This document shows, one piece after another, positions 13,900 to 20,658 of a DNA stretch of 21,294 nt. The stretch is from contig JBOHAD010000042.1 of NCBI GenBank assembly GCA_050697555.1, positions 1-21,294 of the forward strand. The letters are read 5' to 3'. The notes below the pieces were generated by a model. That model worked only from the letters and a program-made list of their open reading frames with translations. It was not told where the DNA came from and ran no database searches. A program made the position numbers and the translations under genes. Position 1 is the stretch's first letter. Every line of letters begins with the position of its first letter. This DNA is from DASQWP01 sp050697555 (GTDB taxonomy: Bacteria > Actinomycetota > Thermoleophilia > Gaiellales > Gaiellaceae).

Positions 13900-15798
13900 G
13901 TGATCTCTGCCTGGTTCTCCCTCTGGCTCGGCGTCGCCCTCGCCGGGCTGGCCGCGGTCGTTCTCGCCGTCTGGTGGAAGCAGCGCCGCTTCGCGAGCGG
14001 GATCATCACGGTGCCGTTCGCCCTCGTCCTCCTGGCCCTGGCGGCCGAGCAGTTCTTCCTCACCGCTGCCGAGTTTCGGGACGAACGCCCCCTCGACAGC
14101 GACCTCTTCGTCGGAGTGGACGTGGCGGCCGCGTTGCTCGCGGCCGTCTTCTGGCTCGTCCTCGCGAGCCGGCACGGGCGGAAGACGCTGCGCCAGAGCC
14201 TGGAGCGGCCGCAGCGCATCCGCGAGCTCGAGGCGCTCAGCCGGATCGCACGCCTCTCCTCGGCGGCCGGCTCGGTCGAGAAGGTGGGCGGCGCGATCCT
14301 CGACGCAGCCCGCCCCGTGGTGGGCGCGGACGCGTGCATCCTCCTCCTCTACGACTCCGAGCACCAGCTGCTGCACGGGAAGGCGGCGAGCGGCATGCCC
14401 GACGAGTCCTGGCGCGAGTTCGAGATTCCCGTGAGCGACGCCTTCAACCAGAGCCTGCTCGCCCGCGGCCAGCCCGTCGTCGTCGAGGACGTCGAGAACG
14501 AGCGGAAGCTGAAGATGACGCTCGCCCGTAGGCTCGGCGCCCGAAGCGCGCTGGTCGTCCCCGTCCGCCACGAGGATCGGCCGGTCGGAACGCTCACCTT
14601 CTACGCGCTCGCCGAGCCACGCCGCTTCGACAGGGTGGCGATCACGCTCGCCGAGCTGATCGCCAACGAGGCCGGCGACGTCCTCGAGCGGGCCCGTCTC
14701 CAGGAGGAGGTGCTGGAGGAGCGCGAGCGGGCCGTCCGCGTTCTCGCGCACGTCGGCGACGGGGTCTTCTTGGTCGACGGCGACGGCGTCATCCGGCTCT
14801 GGAACCCGGCCGCCGCAGCCATCACGGGGCTTCGCTCGGAGAGCGTCCTCGGCCGGCCGCCCGAGGAGGCACTCCCCGGCTGGAGCATGATCGCCCACCT
14901 CGTCCCCGTCACCGACGCGCCCGCCTCGGCGGCGAAGCACGCCGAGACGCTTCCGCTCGAGCTGCACGACCGCGAGGTCTGGATCTCGATCTCGGCCGTC
15001 GAGTTCCCCGACGGGCGGGTCTTCGCCTTCCGCGACCTCACCGAGGAGCGCGGCGTCGACAAGATGAAGAGCGACTTCGTCGCCACCGTCTCCCACGAGC
15101 TTCGCACGCCGCTCGCTGCGGTCTACGGCGCGGCGATGACGCTCCGGCGCGACGACATCGAGCTGGACGACTCCCGCCGCGACCGGCTTCTCTCAGTCAT
15201 CGCGAGCGAGTCCGACCGCCTCGCCCGGATCATCAACGAGGTTCTCGTCGCGAGCCGGCTCGAGTCGGGCAGCTTCGCCGTCGCACTCGAAAGCTGCGAC
15301 CCGACGGCCCTCGCCCGCCAGGTCGTCGACGCGGCCGGCGTTCACCTCCCCGACGACATCTCCATCGAGCTCGCGACGCAGAATGGGCTGCCCGCCGTGG
15401 CGGCCGACCCCGACATCGTGCGGCAGGTGCTCACGAACCTGATCGAGAACGCCGTGAAGTACTCGCCCGCAGGCGGGGAGGTGCACGTGGCCCTCGAACG
15501 GCAGGAAGGCCGCGTCCTCTTCGCCATCCGAGACGAGGGGCTCGGCATCCCGCTCCACGAGCAGGAGCGGATCTTCGAGAAGTTCTACCGCCTCGACCCC
15601 AACCTCACGCGGGGCGTCGGCGGCACCGGCCTCGGGCTCTACATCTGCCGGGAGCTCGTGCGGCGCATGGGTGGGCGCATCTGGGTCGCCTCGCGGGAGC
15701 GGGAAGGCTCGACGTTCTTCTTCGAGCTGCCCTTCGCGGAGGCGCCTGCACCCGACAGCCTGCGCGCCGCCGAGGCGCAACCGTCGACGGCTCAGTAG
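13900..15798 (+). CDS. Membrane sensor histidine kinase with GAF and PAS domains
   Basis: 632 residues. Three membrane helices (about 4-26, 33-54, 69-90), a GAF domain (about 110-265), a PAS domain (about 277-385), the HisKA dimerisation domain with phospho-acceptor H399 in SHELRTPL, and a HATPase domain with N517 (LTNLIENAVK), DEGLGI (545-550) and GGTGLGL (574-580). The protein autophosphorylates and would transfer phosphate to a partner response regulator, but none is adjacent, so it is an orphan kinase. The signal could be bound by GAF or PAS. The GTG start fits the -10 box 15 nt upstream, and the downstream eRF1-like gene overlaps its 3' end by 7 nt on the opposite strand. Confidence 0.93.
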   Translation: MISAWFSLWLGVALAGLAAVVLAVWWKQRRFASGIITVPFALVLLALAAEQFFLTAAEFRDERPLDSDLFVGVDVAAALLAAVFWLVLASRHGRKTLRQSLERPQRIRELEALSRIARLSSAAGSVEKVGGAILDAARPVVGADACILLLYDSEHQLLHGKAASGMPDESWREFEIPVSDAFNQSLLARGQPVVVEDVENERKLKMTLARRLGARSALVVPVRHEDRPVGTLTFYALAEPRRFDRVAITLAELIANEAGDVLERARLQEEVLEERERAVRVLAHVGDGVFLVDGDGVIRLWNPAAAAITGLRSESVLGRPPEEALPGWSMIAHLVPVTDAPASAAKHAETLPLELHDREVWISISAVEFPDGRVFAFRDLTEERGVDKMKSDFVATVSHELRTPLAAVYGAAMTLRRDDIELDDSRRDRLLSVIASESDRLARIINEVLVASRLESGSFAVALESCDPTALARQVVDAAGVHLPDDISIELATQNGLPAVAADPDIVRQVLTNLIENAVKYSPAGGEVHVALERQEGRVLFAIRDEGLGIPLHEQERIFEKFYRLDPNLTRGVGGTGLGLYICRELVRRMGGRIWVASREREGSTFFFELPFAEAPAPDSLRAAEAQPSTAQ

Positions 15799-16934
15799 CG
15801 GAGCAGCGCTCCGATTCCCTCCACGGGATCGAGATCCCGGCGGTGCCGCACCGCCCAGACCGTGCCGCCGTGGGCAAGCGTCTGGTGGACGGCCAGGTCG
15901 ATGCCGTCGGCGGAGTCCTCCATCTGCGTGCCGTCGAGGGGGCACTTGCTCTCGTCCGCCGCGACGCGGCCGCAGGCGGGGCAGCGGCGGGCACGGCGCG
16001 ACACGCCTTCCTGGAAGAGAAGAACCTCGACGCGTCCGTCGGAGGCGGCCTCGAGCGTCGCGGCCCAACCGGAGGAGGCGCGGCCGTCGCGGCCCGCCTC
16101 CTCGCGCCAGCGCTCGACGACCTCGGTTTCGCGGCCTGCGCGCCAGCGCTCCAGCACGGGGGTGGCGAGCTCGAGCAGCTCGCCCGGCGCGGCGTGCGCC
16201 TCGGCGTGCGCGACCCCTGCGACCGCGTGACGGCTCTCTTGCGAGAGCAGACCCGAGAACTCCGCCCAGGTCTCTTCGGAGGCGGCGACGACGACCTGTA
16301 GCCCGCGTAGCCGGCGGACGAGCCGATCGAGCTCCTCGGCGACGGTGCGCAGGTGCTCCTGGGCGAGCGTGTCGACATGGCGCTGGAAGCGCGCCTGCGA
16401 CCAGCCGCCCTGGTCGTGGCGCCGCGGCTGCTCGTCGAAGTGGTCGGCGATCTCCTCCAGGCGGCCGGCCTGGAGCCGGTAGAAGTGACCGAGCTCCCGG
16501 CTGACGACGACGACGAGCGCGCCCTCGCCGCGGCCGACGAGGGGGACGAGCGGCGCGAGGTAGAGCCGGTGGCCGATCTTGATCTCGTCCGAGACGGTCT
16601 CCGTAAGCGGGAGCGGGCGCCAGACGTTGTCCAGCCCGGCGCAGAAGATGGCGAGGCCGTGCGCGCCGTTGCGGCTGAACTCCACCTCGAAGTAGCGGCG
16701 GATGCGGTCGAAGTCCGTTCGCAGGCCCTGGCGCTGATCGTGCGAGAGGTCGCGCCGGTTCGCGCCGTCCGCCCGGGCGCCCTCGTCGAGAAGCGAGTTG
16801 AGGCGGATGGCCGCGTCGCCGGCCGTCGGCGAGACGCTCGGATCGAGGTCGAGGTAGAGGCTGATCGCGCAACCTTTCTCCGCCTCGAAGCCGGCGAGGT
16901 TCTTGAGCTCGTCCCACGTCACGGTTCGTGCCAT
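15792..16934 (-). CDS. Bacterial eRF1-like protein (baeRF/VLRF1 type) with C-terminal zinc-ribbon remnant
   Basis: 380 residues. The sequence DQGGWSQARFQRHVD (174-188) is in the position and style of the eRF1 GGQ loop, with GGW in place of GGQ; bacterial members of the eRF1 family (baeRF; related to Vms1/ANKZF1) carry such loops and are proposed to hydrolyse peptidyl-tRNA on stalled ribosomes. The surrounding fold block ALVVVVSRELGHFYRL and the helical region after it agree. Near the end CPACG (318-322) and KCPLDG (330-335) resemble a zinc ribbon, but with three Cys and a Asp in place of the fourth. The ATG at 16934 has AGGGGG upstream; 19 further codons upstream are open but unlikely. It is divergent from trxB. 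The family call is moderately sure; activity is unproven. Confidence 0.72.
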   Translation of the reverse strand: MARTVTWDELKNLAGFEAEKGCAISLYLDLDPSVSPTAGDAAIRLNSLLDEGARADGANRRDLSHDQRQGLRTDFDRIRRYFEVEFSRNGAHGLAIFCAGLDNVWRPLPLTETVSDEIKIGHRLYLAPLVPLVGRGEGALVVVVSRELGHFYRLQAGRLEEIADHFDEQPRRHDQGGWSQARFQRHVDTLAQEHLRTVAEELDRLVRRLRGLQVVVAASEETWAEFSGLLSQESRHAVAGVAHAEAHAAPGELLELATPVLERWRAGRETEVVERWREEAGRDGRASSGWAATLEAASDGRVEVLLFQEGVSRRARRCPACGRVAADESKCPLDGTQMEDSADGIDLAVHQTLAHGGTVWAVRHRRDLDPVEGIGALLRY

Positions 16935-16980
16935 CGCGCGCCCCCTGTAGGTTTCCGTACGCGGCTCACCGTACACGATC

Positions 16981-17006
16981 GGAACACGCACCCGGCACGC
17001 ATCGTT
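16981..17006 (+). promoter_or_regulatory. SigR/SigH-type disulfide-stress promoter for trxB
   Basis: GGAACA (16981-16986), a 16-nt spacer, then CGTT (17003-17006). This agrees with the actinobacterial sigma-R/SigH consensus (GGAAY-N18-GTT), whose classic target is trxB. Predicted start near 17015 gives a leader of about 37 nt, with the Shine-Dalgarno sequence GAGAGAGG before the GTG at 17051. Confidence 0.7.
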
Positions 17007-17050
17007 TAAGGCTCTGAGAGGTACGAAAGACCAGCGAGAGAGAGGTTTTT

Positions 17051-18028
17051 GTGAACGGAAACGACGTCCGCGAAGTCATCGTCATCGGCGGCGCCTGCGC
17101 CGGCTACGCGGCCGCGCTCTACACGGCGCGCGCGAACATGAACCCGCTGGTGATCGAGGGCGTCAACTGGGGCGGCCAGCTCATGATCACGAGCGACGTG
17201 GAGAACTATCCGGGCTATGCCGACGGCGTGCTAGGGCCCGAGATGATGCAGGACTTCCGCAGGCAGGCGGAACGGTTCGGAGCGGAGTTCCTGACGGACG
17301 ACGTGACGAAGGTGGACTTCTCCGAGCGGCCCTTCCGCGTCTGGGTGCGGGACGACGAGTACCGCGCGGAGACGGTCATCGTGGCCACCGGCGCGAACGC
17401 GCGCCAGCTCGGCCTCGAGTCCGAGCGCAGCCTGCAGGGGCGCGGTGTCTCCTACTGCGCCGTCTGCGACGCCGCGTTCTTCCGGGAGAGGGACGTCGTG
17501 GTCGTCGGTGGGGGCGATTCGGCCATGGAGGAGGCGACCTTTCTCGCCAAGTTCGCGTCGAAGGTGACGCTCGTGCACCGGCGGGACGGCTTCCGAGCCT
17601 CGCCGATCATGGTCGACCGGGCCCGCTCGCACGAGAAGATCGAATTCGTGCTCGACTCGGTAGTCGAGGACGTGCTCGGCGAGGAGACGGGCCAGGTGAC
17701 CGGCGTCGTCCTCCGCAACGTGAAGACCGACGAGCGCACCGAGATCCCGGCCGAGGGACTCTTCGTGGCCATCGGCCACGATCCGACCACGCAGCTCTTC
17801 CGCGGCCAGCTGGAGATGGACGAGACGGGCTACCTGCTCACAAAGGGCAAGAGCACGGAGACGAACGTCCCCGGCGTCTTCGCGGCCGGCGACGTGCAGG
17901 ATCACGTCTACCGCCAGGCCGTGACGGCCGCCGGGTCCGGCTGCATGGCGGCGCTCGACGCGGAACGCTGGCTCGCGGCGGAGCGCGGGCAGCCGGAAGA
18001 GGCGCTCGCGGCTCCGCGCAACTGGTAG
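17051..18028 (+). CDS. trxB: Thioredoxin-disulfide reductase
   Basis: 325 residues, the bacterial low-molecular-weight TrxR length; NADPH reduces FAD, then the CAVCD disulfide (136-140, usual form CATCD), then thioredoxin. The NADPH side has VVVGGGDSAMEE and HRRDGFRAS (176-184), which specifies NADPH. The C-terminal FAD block GVFAAGDVQDHVYRQ is normal. In the N-terminal FAD fold the usual GSGPAG reads GGACAG (13-18): the second glycine is Ala and Pro is Cys. A GAGAGAGG Shine-Dalgarno lies 6 nt before the GTG start, and a SigR-type promoter precedes it. The zinc-ribbon/PAS gene begins 10 nt after the stop, so the two likely form an operon. The ferredoxin/flavodoxin-reductase relatives lack the CxxC, so this call is secure. 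Confidence 0.93.
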   Translation: MNGNDVREVIVIGGACAGYAAALYTARANMNPLVIEGVNWGGQLMITSDVENYPGYADGVLGPEMMQDFRRQAERFGAEFLTDDVTKVDFSERPFRVWVRDDEYRAETVIVATGANARQLGLESERSLQGRGVSYCAVCDAAFFRERDVVVVGGGDSAMEEATFLAKFASKVTLVHRRDGFRASPIMVDRARSHEKIEFVLDSVVEDVLGEETGQVTGVVLRNVKTDERTEIPAEGLFVAIGHDPTTQLFRGQLEMDETGYLLTKGKSTETNVPGVFAAGDVQDHVYRQAVTAAGSGCMAALDAERWLAAERGQPEEALAAPRNW

Positions 18029-18038
18029 ACCTAGAGAC

Positions 18039-18482
18039 GTGGCCTACTTCATCTGCCCCAACTGCCGGCGGCGGTCGGTGGACGACGACGGCCGCGAGGG
18101 CCTCACGCACCAGCCGGTCGCGTGCTCGAGCTGCGGTTTCGGCTTCCTGTTCGAGCTGCAGGACGACTACTATCCCGCGCCGGGCACGGGCTTCGTCGTC
18201 TGCGACCGGAACGGCCGGGTCATCGCCACCGGCCAGGGCGTCTTCGAGCTCACGGGCTACCGCGAGCGCGACCTGCTCGGGCACGACCTGATGGAGATTC
18301 TCTTCGAGCCGAACGGCGAGGAGCGCAGCCCGGCCAGCCTCGCCCTCGAGTTCGGCGTCCGCCGGTTCGACCAGCGCCTGACGCTGCGCACCCGCGCGGG
18401 TGTGACGAAGGGCGTCCGCGCCGACTTCTTCCCCGCGTACGACGAGGACGGCGGGCTGCTCGTGGCGATCGCGGCCCGTTAG
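18039..18482 (+). CDS. Zinc-ribbon/PAS protein co-transcribed with trxB
   Basis: 147 residues with GTG start. The N-terminus has two Cys pairs, C6/C9 (CPNC) and C29/C32 (CSSC), which form a zinc-ribbon-like module. About residues 48-147 look like a PAS domain, with GTGFVVCDRNGRVIATG and ELTGYRERDLLGHDLMEIL, the usual strand-helix start of PAS. No output domain (kinase, cyclase) follows, so it should be a sensor or adaptor that acts through a partner. Ten nt separate it from trxB, so co-expression under the SigR-type promoter is likely. A redox-sensing role is inferred from the Cys pairs and the neighbour only. Its TAG overlaps the stop of the convergent dehydrogenase. I do not recognise a named family. 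Confidence 0.75.
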   Translation: MAYFICPNCRRRSVDDDGREGLTHQPVACSSCGFGFLFELQDDYYPAPGTGFVVCDRNGRVIATGQGVFELTGYRERDLLGHDLMEILFEPNGEERSPASLALEFGVRRFDQRLTLRTRAGVTKGVRADFFPAYDEDGGLLVAIAAR

Positions 18483-19269
18483 GCGCGAAGCCCGGGCAGC
18501 GGCTCTATCCGAAACCCCTCGTCGAGCGGCACCATGCCCCACGGGCCGTCGTGAGGGCAGAGAACGACGCGGCCGGCGAGGTCGTCGTTCTCGACGAGGA
18601 GGAGCGCGGCCTCGGCGATCTCGCCGGGCTGCACGAGCCCGATCGGCGCGACCTTCGCCCACTCCTCGTCGCCCACGGCGAGGCGCTCGGCCCGCATGCC
18701 CTCGACCTCGACCCAGTCCGGGCAGATGCAGTTGACGCGGATCCCCTCGTCGTCGAGCGACCCGAGGGAGGCGCTGAAGCGCCAGACGCCCGCCTTCGCG
18801 GCCGCGTACTCGGGGGCGACGTAGGCGCGGAAGCCCTCGCCCGCACGCGACGAGATGTTGAGGATCACACCGCCCCCGCGGCGTCTCAGAGCGGCGATGC
18901 CGTAGTGGGTGCCCAGCAGACCCCGAGCAGGTTCACCGCCGTTTGGTGCAGCCAGTGCCCGGGCTCGGCGTCGGGAAAGTAGGGCTCCGGAGCGCCACCG
19001 GCGTTGTTGACCAGGATGTCGAGGCCGCCGAAGGCGTCCTCCGTCCGGCGGATCGCACTCGCCACGTCTCCTTCCACGGCGACGTCCACGCGTAGGAAGA
19101 GGGCTCGGCCTCCGGCGGCGTCGATGCGCGAGACGGTCTCGGCGCCTCCCGCCTCGTCCACGTCCGAGACGGCAACGGAGGCGCCTTCGGACGCCAAGCG
19201 GAGCGCGATCGCCCGGCCGATCCCGGCTGCCGCGCCGGTCACGTGCGCAACCTTGCCTTCGACGTGCAT
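18479..19269 (-). pseudogene. Short-chain dehydrogenase/reductase, frameshifted
   Basis: Reading from the ATG at 19269, frame 1 gives the Rossmann start VTGAAAGIGRA (10-20), the NNAG block DILVNNAGG (84-92) and AVNLLGV, then runs into a TGA within about 12 codons. The neighbouring frame continues the same protein with LLGTHYGIAALRRRGG, then ILNISSRAG and the catalytic EYAAAKAG (Tyr-x3-Lys). One missing base near 18919-18924, beside a four-C run, explains the break; with one base restored the product would be about 263 residues, a typical SDR. It is thus either a recent pseudogene or a sequencing error. Substrate is unknown. It has no Shine-Dalgarno sequence, and its whole upstream region is the palindromic element. 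Its stop overlaps that of the convergent zinc-ribbon/PAS gene. Confidence 0.85.
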
Positions 19270-19278
19270 GCGGGGACT

Positions 19279-19457
19279 AGATGATTGATCGAAAATTGAC
19301 CGGAAACCGTGGCACCGCCGGACGACGCCCGTGACACGTCGCCTGACACCACGCTCGTTCCTCACCCGTACCTTCCAGGTACGGGCTGCGGATGATCGCG
19401 GCCTCAGGCTCGGTCACAGACGCCCCCGCCGACACCACACTTTCCGATCAACCATCT
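19279..19457. repeat. 179-bp imperfect palindrome, MITE-like or hairpin element
   Basis: The outer arms 19279-19298 and 19438-19457 match as inverted copies at 17 of 20 positions (AGATGATTGATCGAAAATTG against AGATGGTTGATCGGAAAGTG). Going inward, GTGAC (19331-19335) and GCCTGA (19341-19346) recur inverted at 19413-19417 and 19404-19409. The centre is a perfect 9-bp hairpin at 19365-19385. It fills the gap between the dehydrogenase ATG and the endonuclease III stop, and its right edge enters that stop codon. No clear target duplication was found. It could be a decayed MITE, a long mRNA hairpin, or paired operator sites. Confidence 0.55.
19365..19385. repeat. Perfect central hairpin of the palindrome
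   Basis: CCCGTACCT and AGGTACGGG, 9-bp arms with a TCC loop, about midway in the 179-bp palindrome. It could work as a terminator for endonuclease III, but no T-run follows on either strand. Confidence 0.6.
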
Positions 19458-20125
19458 TAGACCCGGCTCGACGGACAGAGGTCTGCGAGCACGCAGTCCT
19501 CGCACCGCGGCCGGCGGGCGATGCAGACCCGGCGCCCGTGCCAGATGAGGAGGTGCGGGAAGCGCGCCCAGTCCTCTCGAGGGACAAGGCGCTGGAGGTC
19601 GCGCTCGATCTTCGCGGGGTCGTCCTTGCGGGTGAAGCCAAGGCGCTGCGAGAGACGGCGGACGTGCGTGTCGACGACGATGCCCTGGGTCGCCCCGCGC
19701 TCGGCGGCGACGACGTTGGCCGTCTTCCGCCCGACGCCGGGGAGCCGGACGAGCTCGTCGATCCGGTGTGGAATCTCGCCGTCGAAGTCCTCCAGGAGGA
19801 GGCGCATGGCACCTCGGAGGTTCTTCGCCTTCTGGCGGAAGGTGCCGGTCGGCTTGAGATCCTGCTCGAGCTCCTCGAGAGGGACGGCCAGGTAGTCCTC
19901 GGGGACGCGGTACTTCGTGAACAGCTTCTCGGTCACGCGGTTGACGGTTACATCCGTTGTCTGTGCAGATAACAAGACGGAGACGAGGAGCTGGAGATCG
20001 TCGCGGAAGCGGAGTGCGATGACCGCGTCGGGGTGCTCCAGGGCGAGCCGCTCGATGACAGGCCGTACGCGGTCGCGCTTGGGACCGACCCGCCTCCGGG
20101 CCTCATGGACGTAGCTGCGGGCCAT
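19457..20125 (-). CDS. nth: Endonuclease III
   Basis: 222 residues; DNA glycosylase/AP lyase that removes oxidised pyrimidines in base excision repair. The helix-hairpin-helix RLPGVGRKTANVV (127-139) carries the catalytic Lys134, and the catalytic Asp152 is in VVDTHVRRLSQRLG. The C-terminal cysteines C201, C208, C211 and C217 show the C-x6-C-x2-C-x5-C spacing of the [4Fe-4S] cluster. The ATG at 20125 is chosen for the basic N-terminus MARSYVHEARRR; no Shine-Dalgarno sequence is obvious. The stop TAA overlaps the edge of the palindrome. It is divergent from the membrane-protein gene. MutY is excluded by size and by the Lys. Confidence 0.95.
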   Translation of the reverse strand: MARSYVHEARRRVGPKRDRVRPVIERLALEHPDAVIALRFRDDLQLLVSVLLSAQTTDVTVNRVTEKLFTKYRVPEDYLAVPLEELEQDLKPTGTFRQKAKNLRGAMRLLLEDFDGEIPHRIDELVRLPGVGRKTANVVAAERGATQGIVVDTHVRRLSQRLGFTRKDDPAKIERDLQRLVPREDWARFPHLLIWHGRRVCIARRPRCEDCVLADLCPSSRV

Positions 20126-20213
20126 TCAGGCGCTCATCGTGACGCTTTCGCCACAATCCGTGCGCCACCCGCGCGCCTCACGACGATAGGCTGAAACCGG
20201 AGGGAGGTTCGCG

Positions 20214-20651
20214 GTGGCCCCAGGGCACATCGGCGCGTCCGCACGCCGCCCTATCCTCGCTCTCGTGAGCACTCCGCTCGCCGCGACCACTCCCTCCGAC
20301 GTCCTCGAGCGTCGGACAGTCACTCTCGCGGCAGTCGTCGCGCTTGTCATGGTGCTCGAGACGGGGACCTTCGGCGTCGCCCTCTTCGGCTTCCACACCT
20401 GGTCGGTGGCCGTCTACGTAGCCACGCTGGCAGCGGAGGTGACCTCACTCGTGCTCTGCGCGGCCGTGCTGCTTCCCGGAGGACGGGCGGCGGGTCTGCC
20501 CGCTGGGCTGCGGGACCGAGTCGGATCGGACCGTCGGGGAGAGCTCTTCTTCTGGGCGTTTGCCTTGTTCGTCCTCGCGCTCGTCCTGACTGCCGTTCGG
20601 GCCGCGGTGGGTGCCGTGGACATGCTTGGCACACCTAGCCCCTTCGGGTAG
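20214..20651 (+). CDS. Three-helix membrane protein, unknown
   Basis: 145 residues with three hydrophobic segments at about 36-60, 63-87 and 110-133, and a charged loop (about 98-110) between the second and third. No family motif is recognised. The GTG start is supported by a strong GGAGGGAGG Shine-Dalgarno sequence about 6 nt upstream; a second GTG at 20267 (before STPLAATT) is possible but lacks it. A TAGGCT box (20187-20192) may be the -10, without a good -35. It is divergent from endonuclease III and convergent with the nuclease gene, whose stop is 7 nt away. It is a small integral membrane protein of unknown role. Confidence 0.65.
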   Translation: MAPGHIGASARRPILALVSTPLAATTPSDVLERRTVTLAAVVALVMVLETGTFGVALFGFHTWSVAVYVATLAAEVTSLVLCAAVLLPGGRAAGLPAGLRDRVGSDRRGELFFWAFALFVLALVLTAVRAAVGAVDMLGTPSPFG

Positions 20652-20658
20652 CGCGCCG

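Noticed and set aside
11651..13903. A 750-codon plus-strand open frame
   Set aside because: It overlaps the YCII gene in another frame and is antisense to aconitase; it has Arg/Gly/Ala-rich shadow composition.
13846..15096. A 416-codon minus-strand frame
   Set aside because: It is antisense to the histidine kinase, whose H, N and G boxes are intact.
17269..17279. GAACGGTTC inside trxB
   Set aside because: The spacer is 1 nt, not the 4 nt needed for LexA, and the site is within coding sequence.
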